DNA from: Pelagadaptatus aseana
GTDB lineage: Bacteria > Pseudomonadota > Gammaproteobacteria > Pseudomonadales > Cellvibrionaceae
Length of the DNA: 64,000 nt
NCBI GenBank assembly: GCA_040365065.1
Contig: BAABNI010000014.1
Coordinates: 1 to 64,000 of the forward strand
Direction: 5' to 3'
Under the pieces are notes generated by a model. It was not told the origin of the DNA. It did not search any database and saw only the letters and a list, made by a program, of their open reading frames with translations. Both the position numbers and the translations under genes were made by a program. Below are positions 53,262 to 61,985 of this stretch, in pieces (the first letter of the stretch is position 1; each line of letters opens with the position of its first letter).

Positions 53262-56200
53262 ATGGCTCCCGATCTGATTAACATTTTGTGGCTGACTTTG
53301 TGTGGCGCATTTGTGCTGTTGATGCAGGCCGGTTTCCTGTGCCTTGAATCCGGCGTTACCCGCTCCAAAAATGCCATCAATGTTGCCATGAAAAATGCCG
53401 CGGACTTTGTGGTGGCAATCTTTTTCTTCTGGCTGGTGGGCTATGGCTTGATGTTCGGTGACAGCTGGAAGGGGATGGTCGGACTCTCCGGCTTTGCACC
53501 GGATGTTGGGCAGGGTGATCCCTGGGAAGCCAGTTTCTTCCTGTTTCAGGCCATGTTTTGTGCCACCGCTGCAACCATTGTGTCGGGCTCAATTGCCGAG
53601 CGAGTGCGCTTTAACGGTTATCTGATACTGACGTTTTTGATTGTCGTGCTTGTTTATCCGGTGGCGGGACATTGGGCCTGGGCGGGTTTGGTCTCTGAAG
53701 GGCAGGGCTGGTTGGCTCGAATCGGTTTTGTGGATTTTGCCGGTTCTACCGTTGTGCACAGTGTGGGCGGCTGGGTCGCACTGGTAGCCGTGTGGTTTGT
53801 TGGCCCGCGTCAGGGACGTTTCAACAATGGCCAGATCAATGCGATATCAGGACACAACATGCCATTGGCTTTTCTCGGTGTGTTGTTCTTTGTTCTCGGT
53901 TGGATCGGATTCAATGGTGGCAGCACTCTTGAATTGAATCTGGACGTTCCCGGAATCATTGCCAATACCATTCTCTCCGGGGTGACCGGAAGTTTGGTGG
54001 GTTATGTTTCACCCAAAGTGTTTCCCCGGTTGATCATCGATAAATTGATGGTTCCTTTTAACGGCTGTCTGGCCGGGTTGGTGGCAATTACGGCTTCCTG
54101 TCATGCGGTGACAGCCATGGAGGCTGTTGTGATTGGTGCCGTGGGCGGGCTGGTGATGATTGTTTTGGATCATTGGATGTTCCGCCTGAGGCTGGATGAC
54201 GCGGTCGGCGCCATTCCGGTGCATCTGGGTGCTGGCATCTGGGGAACTCTGGCTGTGGCCCTGTTTGGCGACCCCTTGATTCTGGCCACCGGACTGGATT
54301 TTAAAGGGCAGTTACTGGCCCAGTTGAGCGGGGTGGTCGCCATTGCTCTGTGGTCCTTGCTGGTGGCTTTCGTATGCATCTTTATTATCAACCGGATCAA
54401 GCCGCTACGCATTTCGGTCAAAGCGGAAATAGACGGTTTGAATATGTCAGAGCACGGTGCCCGCAATGATCTGGTGGACCTGATAACCGCCATGGACGCC
54501 CAGCAACACTCCGCCGACCTCAGTGTTCGTGTGCCGGTAGAGCCGTTTACCGAAGTGGGCCAGATTGCCCAGAATTACAATAAGGCCATGGATGCCCTGG
54601 CCGATGCGGTTAAGCAAACGCGCACCATCGTTCGCGACATTCGCGATGGCATTGTCACTTTTGGTACCGAAGGATTACTCACCAGTTTTAACCCCGCTGC
54701 CGAAAAGGTGTTTGGCCTGAGTGCTACCGAAGCCATAGGCCAGCCGGTTCAGGCGCTGTTTCATCAGGAGCGCTACCGAGGCAGTGTCAATGGTTCGCAG
54801 TTGCTTGAAGAGTTGCCTCTGAATCAAACCCGGGAGGTGTTGGGTAACCGCGAAGATCAGGACCCTTTCCATATGGAAGTGACGGTTACCGAAGGGCGCA
54901 ATAACGGCCGAGCGCAATACACCGCGGTATTTCGCGATGTCCACGAAAAGCGACAGATGGAAGAGCAGCTCTACCATGAGAAAGAACGTGCGCTGGTGAC
55001 TCTGGGTTCGATTGCCGATGGTGTGATTACTACCGACGAAGAGGGGCGGGTGGTGTTTCTCAATCACGCGGCAGAAACCATCACCGGGTGGTCGTTTCAG
55101 GAAGCTTGCGACCGGCATTTCAGTGAGGTTTATCGGATTAAAGAGGGCAGTTTCAATGACAGTAACCGCTTTCTGAAACGGGCCCTGTTGGGAATGGCCC
55201 AATCTTTTGATTCTCAGGGTGTTACGTTGGTCAGTCGCGACCAGCGGGAGTTCGCCGTCAACCACACGCTGGCTCCCATCCGTGGGCCACAGGACAATAT
55301 CATTGGCTGTGTGGCGGTTTTTCACGATGTCACCCACACCCGGGATATGCAGAATCAGTTGGTGCATCAGGCTACCCACGATGCGTTAACCGGGATGCTC
55401 AACCGCATCGGTTTTGACTCCATGGCCAATCAATTGCTGGAACAGGCCTCACTGGAAAACCATGAGCACATCCTCGGCTATATGGATCTGGATCAGTTCA
55501 AATTGGTCAACGATACTTGCGGGCATGTGGCCGGTGATGAGTTGTTGCGCCAGATTTCGACCTTGATCAAGGAACAGCTGCGATCAGGTGACACCATTGC
55601 ACGGCTCGGCGGCGATGAGTTCGGGGTGTTGTTGCGCAATTGTCCGCCGAACAAGGGCGTAGAGATTGCTGAAAAGGTTCGCTCGGCCATTCAGGACTAC
55701 CGGTTTTCCTGGGATGGCAAGCAATTTGCGATTGGTGTCAGTATCGGTCTGGTGCCATTGAGTAAAGATTCCCCCAGTCTTGAAAAGTTACTGAGTCTGG
55801 CCGACTCGGCCTGTTATGCCGCCAAGGATTTGGGGCGCAATCGGGTGCATCTGTATCAGAGTGACGATGCCGAACTGGCCGAGCGTCAGGGGCAAATGCA
55901 CTGGGTTTCGAAAATTCGTGAGGCTCTGGATAACGACAAGCTGCGTTTGTACTACCAGCCGATTGCCCCGATTGGTGAAATATCAGCACAAAGTGGCCAC
56001 TATGAAATGTTTGTGCGCATGATCGATGATGATGGCAGTGTGATTCCTCCCGGTGCGTTTATTCCGGCGGCGGAGCGCTATAACCAGATTCAGGAAATAG
56101 ATCTTTGGGTGGTTAAAAATGCACTGGCCTGGGCTGGGGATATGTTGCGTAAACAACCCGAAAGCATTCAGGTTTGCGCCATCAATCTGTCGGGCGCGTC

Positions 56201-56669
56201 ACTGGGTGACGAGTCCTGTCTGAAAGCCATTATGGAAGCATTTAAGCGCTATCAGGTGCCGCATCACAATATCTGCTTTGAAATCACCGAGACGGCGGCC
56301 ATTGCCAATCTCGATGCTGCTCAGAAATTTATCCGGGCCCTGAAAGGGCTGGGTTGTCGTTTCTCGCTGGACGATTTTGGCAGTGGCCTGTCGTCTTTCG
56401 GTTATCTGAAAAATCTGCCCGTGGATTATCTGAAAATTGATGGCGCGTTTATCAAGGATATTGTCAGCAACAAGGTGGATCAGGTGATGGTGCAGTCGAT
56501 CAATACCATCGGCCATGAAATGGGCCTGAAAACCATCGCCGAGTTCGTCGAGAGTCCGGATATTGTGGAAACGTTACTGGAACTTGGCATCGATTATGTT
56601 CAGGGGTATCACATTGGCCGGCCGATGCCATTGGAACAGCTTGGGGGCGTGATTCTTATGCCGCGCTGA
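53262..56669 (+). CDS. Ammonium transporter-PAS-PAS-GGDEF-EAL fusion protein
   Basis: 1135 residues. Residues 1-385 form an Amt/Mep/Rh-type ammonium channel of about 11 helices, with the gate region FFLFQAMFC (92-100), the pore histidines H166 and H321, and LESGVTRSKNAINVAMKN near the start. A short linker leads to two PAS domains (about 452-565 and 575-695), then GGDEF at 783-787 with an intact inhibitory site R774-x-x-D777, and an EAL domain (880-1130) where the motif is E915-M-F but N975, E1007, the DDFGSG segment, K1058, E1094 and Q1114 are kept. I infer an ammonium-gated enzyme that sets c-di-GMP. NtrC and sigma-54 sites upstream predict induction under nitrogen limitation. Amt domains joined to signalling modules are known; this full combination is unusual. 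Confidence 0.92.
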   Translation: MAPDLINILWLTLCGAFVLLMQAGFLCLESGVTRSKNAINVAMKNAADFVVAIFFFWLVGYGLMFGDSWKGMVGLSGFAPDVGQGDPWEASFFLFQAMFCATAATIVSGSIAERVRFNGYLILTFLIVVLVYPVAGHWAWAGLVSEGQGWLARIGFVDFAGSTVVHSVGGWVALVAVWFVGPRQGRFNNGQINAISGHNMPLAFLGVLFFVLGWIGFNGGSTLELNLDVPGIIANTILSGVTGSLVGYVSPKVFPRLIIDKLMVPFNGCLAGLVAITASCHAVTAMEAVVIGAVGGLVMIVLDHWMFRLRLDDAVGAIPVHLGAGIWGTLAVALFGDPLILATGLDFKGQLLAQLSGVVAIALWSLLVAFVCIFIINRIKPLRISVKAEIDGLNMSEHGARNDLVDLITAMDAQQHSADLSVRVPVEPFTEVGQIAQNYNKAMDALADAVKQTRTIVRDIRDGIVTFGTEGLLTSFNPAAEKVFGLSATEAIGQPVQALFHQERYRGSVNGSQLLEELPLNQTREVLGNREDQDPFHMEVTVTEGRNNGRAQYTAVFRDVHEKRQMEEQLYHEKERALVTLGSIADGVITTDEEGRVVFLNHAAETITGWSFQEACDRHFSEVYRIKEGSFNDSNRFLKRALLGMAQSFDSQGVTLVSRDQREFAVNHTLAPIRGPQDNIIGCVAVFHDVTHTRDMQNQLVHQATHDALTGMLNRIGFDSMANQLLEQASLENHEHILGYMDLDQFKLVNDTCGHVAGDELLRQISTLIKEQLRSGDTIARLGGDEFGVLLRNCPPNKGVEIAEKVRSAIQDYRFSWDGKQFAIGVSIGLVPLSKDSPSLEKLLSLADSACYAAKDLGRNRVHLYQSDDAELAERQGQMHWVSKIREALDNDKLRLYYQPIAPIGEISAQSGHYEMFVRMIDDDGSVIPPGAFIPAAERYNQIQEIDLWVVKNALAWAGDMLRKQPESIQVCAINLSGASLGDESCLKAIMEAFKRYQVPHHNICFEITETAAIANLDAAQKFIRALKGLGCRFSLDDFGSGLSSFGYLKNLPVDYLKIDGAFIKDIVSNKVDQVMVQSINTIGHEMGLKTIAEFVESPDIVETLLELGIDYVQGYHIGRPMPLEQLGGVILMPR

Positions 56670-56742
56670 GGGCTCTTATGCCGCGCTGAGAGATCGGAAG
56701 AGCGCTTTACCGCGCTGAGGGCTCTTTACCTCGCTGGGGGCT
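56655..56742. repeat. Short tandem repeat with an adapter-like 14-mer inside
   Basis: Units of about 20 bases related to CTTATGCCGCGCTGAGGGCT begin at 56655, 56675, 56705 and 56724. The stop codon of the Amt fusion lies in the first unit. Between the second and third units sits AGATCGGAAGAGCG (56691-56704), identical to the start of the common Illumina adapter. Confidence 0.75.
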
Positions 56743-56768
56743 CAAACCGCGCAGATCGGCTTGCGGAT

Positions 56769-57854
56769 TTACAGCAGTTTTATGCCCTGATAAACCGCTT
56801 GCCAGTGGGGGCCAGGCTTGGCGGCTACTTCGGTCTCAAAGTAGTGTTTCATGCGTCGGCGATCCACTTCATTGTCTTTCAATGCCGCACCGATCAGAAA
56901 GTGCACCAGATCATCGGCGCGCATTTCACCGTCGCGATAGTAATAGGCGTGAACCCCCATCGCGTGGGCCACAGCGACGGCTTCGGCGGTGGACATAACG
57001 GTGGAGGCCAGTCGATCGGTGCTGCGACCGCTGAGCGAACAGCCGTTGCGCAATTCATGAAAAATGGTCGCCAGCACCTCAATGATGCGGATATCCGGTT
57101 CTACCGCTACGCCCGATTGCTGTAACAGTTTGTGGGCTTCGCGGTAGATCACCCCGATTTCATCTTCCACCTTGGTGATTGGCCGAATGGTTTCAAAATT
57201 CAGACGCCTTTTCAGGGCGGCACTCATGACATTGACACCTTCGTCGAGACTGTTGGAGGTGGCGACAATATTGAAACCTTCGCGGGCATAGATTATGCCG
57301 TCGTCTCCGTGAAGTTCTGGAATCAGAATCATCCGTTCGGACAGAATGGACAGGATGGCGTCCTGCAGCGCGGGGGTACAGCGCGCAATCTCCTCAAATC
57401 GCACCAACTTGCCCTGCTGCATACCCTGATAAATGGGGCCCGGGCAGAGTGCCTGTCGCGAGGGGCCCTGGGTTTTTAATAGGTGGCTGTTCCAGCTGTA
57501 GAGCAGTTGGTTCACCTGCTCAATCGCACCGCCTTGAATCGTCAGGGTTGACTGGTTAGAAATGGCGGCACAGAGCAATTCCGACAGCCAGGATTTGGCC
57601 GTCCCAGGCTCGCCCACCAGCATTGCCCCGCGATTGGTTGCCAGTCCAATCACTATCCGGCTGACCACGTCACGGGGAGCAACAAACTTGCGTTCGATAC
57701 GAAGCTTGCTGTCACCCAGAATAAATTTCTCTACCGCCAGTGGCGACAGTTGCCAGCCCGGTGGGCGGTGGTGGTTGTCCCACTCACGCAGGCGCTGTAA
57801 TTCTTCGCTGTAGATCTGCTCGGCCGAGGGGCGTTGTGGTTTGTTTTGCATCAT
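56769..57854 (-). CDS. MoxR-type AAA+ ATPase
   Basis: A 361-residue AAA+ protein: Walker A GEPGTAKSW, a MoxR-type Walker B region KLVRFEEIARCTPALQDAILSILSER, and sensor NIVATSNSLDEGVNVMSAALKRRLNFETI. MoxR ATPases remodel or assist maturation of partner complexes, usually with a VWA-domain gene next door. None is adjacent here; instead the start overlaps the PCMT-GspE-like gene by 4 bases (ATGA), so the two are translationally coupled. The N-terminal 45 residues (AEQIYSEELQRLREWDNHHRPPGW) are not shared with the core family. Partner unknown. Confidence 0.85.
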   Translation of the reverse strand: MMQNKPQRPSAEQIYSEELQRLREWDNHHRPPGWQLSPLAVEKFILGDSKLRIERKFVAPRDVVSRIVIGLATNRGAMLVGEPGTAKSWLSELLCAAISNQSTLTIQGGAIEQVNQLLYSWNSHLLKTQGPSRQALCPGPIYQGMQQGKLVRFEEIARCTPALQDAILSILSERMILIPELHGDDGIIYAREGFNIVATSNSLDEGVNVMSAALKRRLNFETIRPITKVEDEIGVIYREAHKLLQQSGVAVEPDIRIIEVLATIFHELRNGCSLSGRSTDRLASTVMSTAEAVAVAHAMGVHAYYYRDGEMRADDLVHFLIGAALKDNEVDRRRMKHYFETEVAAKPGPHWQAVYQGIKLL

Positions 57855-60109
57855 TTTACCTGTCTCCCGAAGTGGCCGCGTTGCTCTGGTGCCATGCGCT
57901 CGGCTGGCAGAATTCTAGGCAGTTCGGACAGGGGTATTACCCCCTGAATCACATGATCCAGAGCGCTGTCGCGCATGGTTAACAAACCGGAATCCAGAGC
58001 CGTTTCCCGCAACTCCAGAATGGGTTGTTGTTGTGAAATGGCGTTGCGGATATCGGTGTTGACCTGCATGTATTCAACCACACCGATCCGCCCCTTGGTG
58101 CCCCGTTGATCGCAGTGGTTACAGCCCATACCCTCGAAACATTTGAAGTTGTCCGGAACTCCCAGAGGGAAGAGTTCAGCGATAATGGCGGGGTCCGGTT
58201 CGACCTGCTGTCGGCACTGGGGGCAGATACGTTTGGCCAGACGTTGCGCTATGACTGCCAGCAATTCGCTGGCAATGGAGTTGGGATGAACGTGCAGGTC
58301 ATACAGGCGCTGCAGTGCATCGGTCGCGTCGTTGCAATGCAAGGTGGACAGCACCACATGACCGGTTTGAGAGGCACGCAGGGCTTCCTCGGCGGTTTCG
58401 TGATCGCGAATCTCGCCGACCAGAATCACATCGGGATCCTGTCGCACAAATGAGCGCATGGCGTCGGAAAAATGGAAGTCGATTTCCGGTCGTATCTGCG
58501 TTTGCTGAATGTTGTTAATGGAGTATTCCACCGGGTCTTCGGCCGTGATGACCTTGCGGCGGCCATCATTGGCCAGTAATTGCAGACCGGCGTAGAGGGT
58601 GGTGGATTTTCCCGAACCGGTTGGACCTACCACCAGAATCAGACCGGCGGGATTGTCCAGCAAGCGCTGGTAACTTTTGGCGATGCGTGGCGACAGCCCC
58701 AGTTCTTCAATGCCGATCAGTTGTTCGTTCTGTGGTAGCAGACGAATCACCACATCTTCGCCGTGCAGTGAGGGTTGCACCTGTACCCGCAGATCGTAGC
58801 TGACATGGCCCACCTGCATGTGGGAGCGGCCACCCTGAGGCAGGCGTTTTTCGGCAATATTCAATTCGGCCCGAATCTTGATGACATTGACCAGTCCGCG
58901 AGCTTCCTGTGGCGATAGCTGATAATGGCTGATATCGCGCAGTTCACCATCAATGCGGAAGCGAATGCGAACCCGCTGATTGTATTGTTCCAGATGGATG
59001 TCACTGGCTCTTTCACTGACGGCATCCAGTAACAGGGCGTCGAGCAGGGCAATCAGGTGGGCTTCCACTTCGGATTTCTGTTTGTTGAGCAGATCCTGCT
59101 CGCTGTTTTTCTGTTCCTGCTTAAAGCTTTTGAGTTGTTTTAATTCTCCCTGCAGGCAGATCTCCAGCATTGACCAAAGACGGCGAAAATCGGTTGGTGT
59201 GACCAGTACCTTGTTGATTTTCAGGTTGGAGTAGAGCGGTTGCAGGTTGGTGGTGTCGGCTTCCGGGTCGAAGGTGGCCACCAGCATGGTTTTGTCGGTT
59301 TTGCTCAGTGGAATCAGATGCAGGGTGTCGAGAAAACTGCGGGAAAAGCTGCCAAAAAATCCGGGGTCGGCCACCGGGATCAGGTCTTCAAGATCTTTGA
59401 AGGCCATCTCCGATTGCGTTGCCAGAGCACGGTAGAGATCAATTTCTTCGATATCCACCAGTTTGCGCAGGACTTCGATCAGTGGTTTGTTTTCCTTGCG
59501 TGCACGCTGTCTGGCTTGTTGCAGCAGGGTTTCGTTGAGCACCCCCAGATCAAGCATAATCGCGCCGGTGTCGAAATTCTGCTCCAGTGGTCCAAGCTCA
59601 GTGCGCCGGGTATTACCGCTGGCACCGGTTTGGTATTCGACCAGAATCGGTGTCAGATATTCATCTTCTTCAACGGCAATCAGCCGCCCTTTGGCGCTCA
59701 GTTGCGACAACAGCAGCTGACGTTCGGTGACCTTGGGCGATGCCACCAGAATGATCTCGAAGGGACCCTTGTCGGCGGCACCCTGACTGCCATCGCCGTG
59801 CAGTAAGCAGATGTTTTCCAGTTTCAGTTTGGCAAAGCGTTTCTGTGCGGCATCTGCCAGAATCTGGCTCTGCTCTATGGTGATGATCTGGTCGACCATG
59901 CGACTGATCAGGGCTGTGAGGTAACCGGCACCGGTGCCTATCTGCAGTACCCGGTCGGAGGGTTTCAGATGCAGGGAATTGAGAATCTGTTCAACCCGAT
60001 TCTGGGGCGGAATACTGTGACCCTGAACCCGGGTGTGCTGGTTGAGCTCGACAAAATGCTGTCGGGAAATGCTTTGCAGCGCCTGTTGGACAGTCATTTT
60101 CGCTGCCAT
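57851..60109 (-). CDS. PCMT-like methyltransferase fused to a GspE/PilB-type ATPase
   Basis: 752 residues from the ATG at 60109; 57 earlier in-frame codons look non-coding. Residues 1-200 resemble protein-L-isoaspartate O-methyltransferase: the SAM motif QIGTGAGYLTAL (about 56-67), then LHGDGSQGAADKGPFEIILVAS. Residues about 205-330 resemble the MshEN N-domain of secretion ATPases (LLQQARQRARKENKPLIEVL). The ATPase follows, with Walker A GPTGSGKST (K501), Asp-box and Walker B-type VRQDPDVILVGEIRDHETAEEAL, a His-box QTGHVVLSTLHCNDA, and a four-Cys zinc motif (CPQC and CNHC). It resembles type II secretion/type IV pilus motors, but no pilus or secretion genes are adjacent. Whether the methyltransferase part is active is unknown. 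Confidence 0.88.
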   Translation of the reverse strand: MAAKMTVQQALQSISRQHFVELNQHTRVQGHSIPPQNRVEQILNSLHLKPSDRVLQIGTGAGYLTALISRMVDQIITIEQSQILADAAQKRFAKLKLENICLLHGDGSQGAADKGPFEIILVASPKVTERQLLLSQLSAKGRLIAVEEDEYLTPILVEYQTGASGNTRRTELGPLEQNFDTGAIMLDLGVLNETLLQQARQRARKENKPLIEVLRKLVDIEEIDLYRALATQSEMAFKDLEDLIPVADPGFFGSFSRSFLDTLHLIPLSKTDKTMLVATFDPEADTTNLQPLYSNLKINKVLVTPTDFRRLWSMLEICLQGELKQLKSFKQEQKNSEQDLLNKQKSEVEAHLIALLDALLLDAVSERASDIHLEQYNQRVRIRFRIDGELRDISHYQLSPQEARGLVNVIKIRAELNIAEKRLPQGGRSHMQVGHVSYDLRVQVQPSLHGEDVVIRLLPQNEQLIGIEELGLSPRIAKSYQRLLDNPAGLILVVGPTGSGKSTTLYAGLQLLANDGRRKVITAEDPVEYSINNIQQTQIRPEIDFHFSDAMRSFVRQDPDVILVGEIRDHETAEEALRASQTGHVVLSTLHCNDATDALQRLYDLHVHPNSIASELLAVIAQRLAKRICPQCRQQVEPDPAIIAELFPLGVPDNFKCFEGMGCNHCDQRGTKGRIGVVEYMQVNTDIRNAISQQQPILELRETALDSGLLTMRDSALDHVIQGVIPLSELPRILPAERMAPEQRGHFGRQVK

Positions 60110-60330
60110 AATGTCATCCTGATCTATGCTTTTCCCAATAATAGAATGGCTGCACCGGGACTTGTAGAGAGTTGAAACAAGCGACAACCGATTGTCTTTA
60201 AAAATAGGGCTGCAGTTGCTACAGATCAAATGCTGCCTCAGATCAAATGCTGCCACAGAACAAATACTGCTAAAAATCAAATATCATCGGGTTGTCCGTC
60301 TTACCAGAGATCATCACAGGAGAGGTACCA

Positions 60331-61143
60331 ATGCGAGGGAGAATAGTCGGTTTACTGGGTTGGTGTGTTGTTTGTCTGCTCTGCAGTCAGGTAGCCGTGG
60401 CCGATTTTGATCACCGAGTGTGGCACGAAATAGTAAACCGGCATGTGGTGGTACTGGATGACGGCAGGGCTTCGCAGGTCGATTATCAGGCGATAGCCAA
60501 AGAGCGTCCGCTATTAAGACGCTATCTCAAGCAGTTGGAACAGGTTGCGGTGCCAGAATTTGACCAGTGGGACAGGCCCGTGCAGCTGGCTTTTCTGATC
60601 AATGCCTACAATGCCTGGACGGTAGAGCTGATTCTCAGTCGCTACCCGCATCTGGATTCCATCAAGGATATCGGCAGTTGGTTCAGTTCCCCCTGGCGCC
60701 GCGAGTTTATCCCTCTGTTGGGGCAGCGCCGCTCGCTGGACGATATTGAACACGGCCTGATTCGTGGTTCGGATCGTTACAACGAACCCCGTATTCACTT
60801 TGCCGTGAATTGTGCCAGCATTGGCTGCCCGGCGTTATTGGCGGAAGCCTTTGAGGGCCACAAACTGGATCAGCAGCTGGAGCAGGCCACTCAGAATTTT
60901 TTGAAGGACGCCAGCCGCAATCGCTTTCGCGACGGTGAGCTGCAGGTCTCCAAAATTTTTGACTGGTACCAACAGGACTTTGCCGAGGGCTGGCGGGGCA
61001 GTCAGAGTCTGGCCGAATTTCTGGCACTGTATGGTGATGCGCTGGGATTGTCTGAAGTTCAGCGCCAGGCGCTGGTCAGTGGGGATATCAACATAGAGTT
61101 TCTGGATTACGATTGGGGCCTGAACGATGTCAGGCCCCGCTAG
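60331..61143 (+). CDS. DUF547-family secreted protein
   Basis: 270 residues from the ATG at 60331, which has AGGAGAG just upstream; an in-frame earlier ATG lacks one. A signal sequence (IVGLLGWCVVCLLCSQVAVA) is followed by the DUF547 core: LAFLINAYNAWTVELIL, the SWFSSPWRREFIPLLG segment, LDDIEHGLIR, and RIHFAVNCASIGCPALLAEAF with its paired cysteines. The family is widespread in marine bacteria and has no proven function; the conserved His/Asn/Cys cluster suggests an enzyme. It is transcribed divergently from the PCMT-GspE gene and convergently with the SDR operon. Confidence 0.88.
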   Translation: MRGRIVGLLGWCVVCLLCSQVAVADFDHRVWHEIVNRHVVVLDDGRASQVDYQAIAKERPLLRRYLKQLEQVAVPEFDQWDRPVQLAFLINAYNAWTVELILSRYPHLDSIKDIGSWFSSPWRREFIPLLGQRRSLDDIEHGLIRGSDRYNEPRIHFAVNCASIGCPALLAEAFEGHKLDQQLEQATQNFLKDASRNRFRDGELQVSKIFDWYQQDFAEGWRGSQSLAEFLALYGDALGLSEVQRQALVSGDINIEFLDYDWGLNDVRPR

Positions 61144-61158
61144 CCGCTTAGGTGAAAC

Positions 61159-61932
61159 TTATCGGGCGGTATAACCGCCATCCATAATCAGCTCGGCTCC
61201 CGTCATGTAACGGGACTCGTCGGATGCCAGAAACAGGCAGCCGTTGGCGATGTCGACCGGTTGACCCATGCTGCCCATGGGGATGCTGTTAAGAATCCGT
61301 TCCTCGGCGGCGGTAGCGGTGGCGGCGTCCATATCGGCGAAGGCATTGGCCACCAGAGGGGTTTCAATAAAGCCCGGATGGACCGAATTAACGCGAATGC
61401 TGAGGCCACTGGTGGCGCAGTGCAGCGCGGCGGATTTGGTGAACAATCGCACCGCGCCCTTACTCGCGTTGTAGGCCGCGGCGATGGGTTCACCGATGAT
61501 GCCCTCAATGGATGAAATATTGATGATGGAGCCGGGCTCGCGGTCTTTCATTACCTTGATGGCCTCGCGGGTCCCCATAAACACGGCGTCGGAGTTGACC
61601 AGGTTGGTCTTTTGCCAATCGGACAGGCTGCATTCTTCGACGTTGCCCGGGATTACAATGCCGGCGTTGTTGATCAGAATGTTGAGCTTGCCGTGATCTG
61701 CGATGACGGTTTCCAGTATCGCCTGCCACTGACTTTCGCTGGTGACATCCTGTTGCAGGGCGATGGCCTTGCCACCCTCGGCCTTGACGCTCTCTGCAAC
61801 ACGGCTGGCGCCCTCAAAGTTGATGTCGGTGGCTATAACGGTGGCCCCTTCGGCTGCAAAGCGGTGACAGATGGCCTCGCCAATGCCGGAACCGGCACCG
61901 GTGATCAGGGCTACTTTATTTTCTAATCGCAT
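61159..61932 (-). CDS. Short-chain dehydrogenase/reductase
   Basis: 257 residues from the ATG at 61932 (MRLENKVALITGAGSGIGEA). The NAD(P) motif is TGAGSGIG, with ILINNAGIV and the catalytic S-Y-K set in INISSIEG and YNASKGA, and the C-terminal YMTGAELIMDGGYTA. Asp near the end of the second strand (IATDIN) favours NAD. It belongs to the classical SDR group of cyclic-alcohol and 3-oxoacyl reductases. It is the last gene of an operon with a second SDR and a Baeyer-Villiger-type monooxygenase, so an alcohol-to-ketone step is a reasonable guess. Confidence 0.9.
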   Translation of the reverse strand: MRLENKVALITGAGSGIGEAICHRFAAEGATVIATDINFEGASRVAESVKAEGGKAIALQQDVTSESQWQAILETVIADHGKLNILINNAGIVIPGNVEECSLSDWQKTNLVNSDAVFMGTREAIKVMKDREPGSIINISSIEGIIGEPIAAAYNASKGAVRLFTKSAALHCATSGLSIRVNSVHPGFIETPLVANAFADMDAATATAAEERILNSIPMGSMGQPVDIANGCLFLASDESRYMTGAELIMDGGYTAR

Positions 61933-61985
61933 GATGGTTTCTCTCAGATTGTTTGTTGTGTTGTTGTGTTGTTTGTTTTGATTAT

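Noticed and set aside
56769..57854. Type VI or VWA-linked MoxR system
   Set aside because: No VWA-domain or T6SS gene lies next to it; the only coupled gene is the PCMT-GspE fusion.
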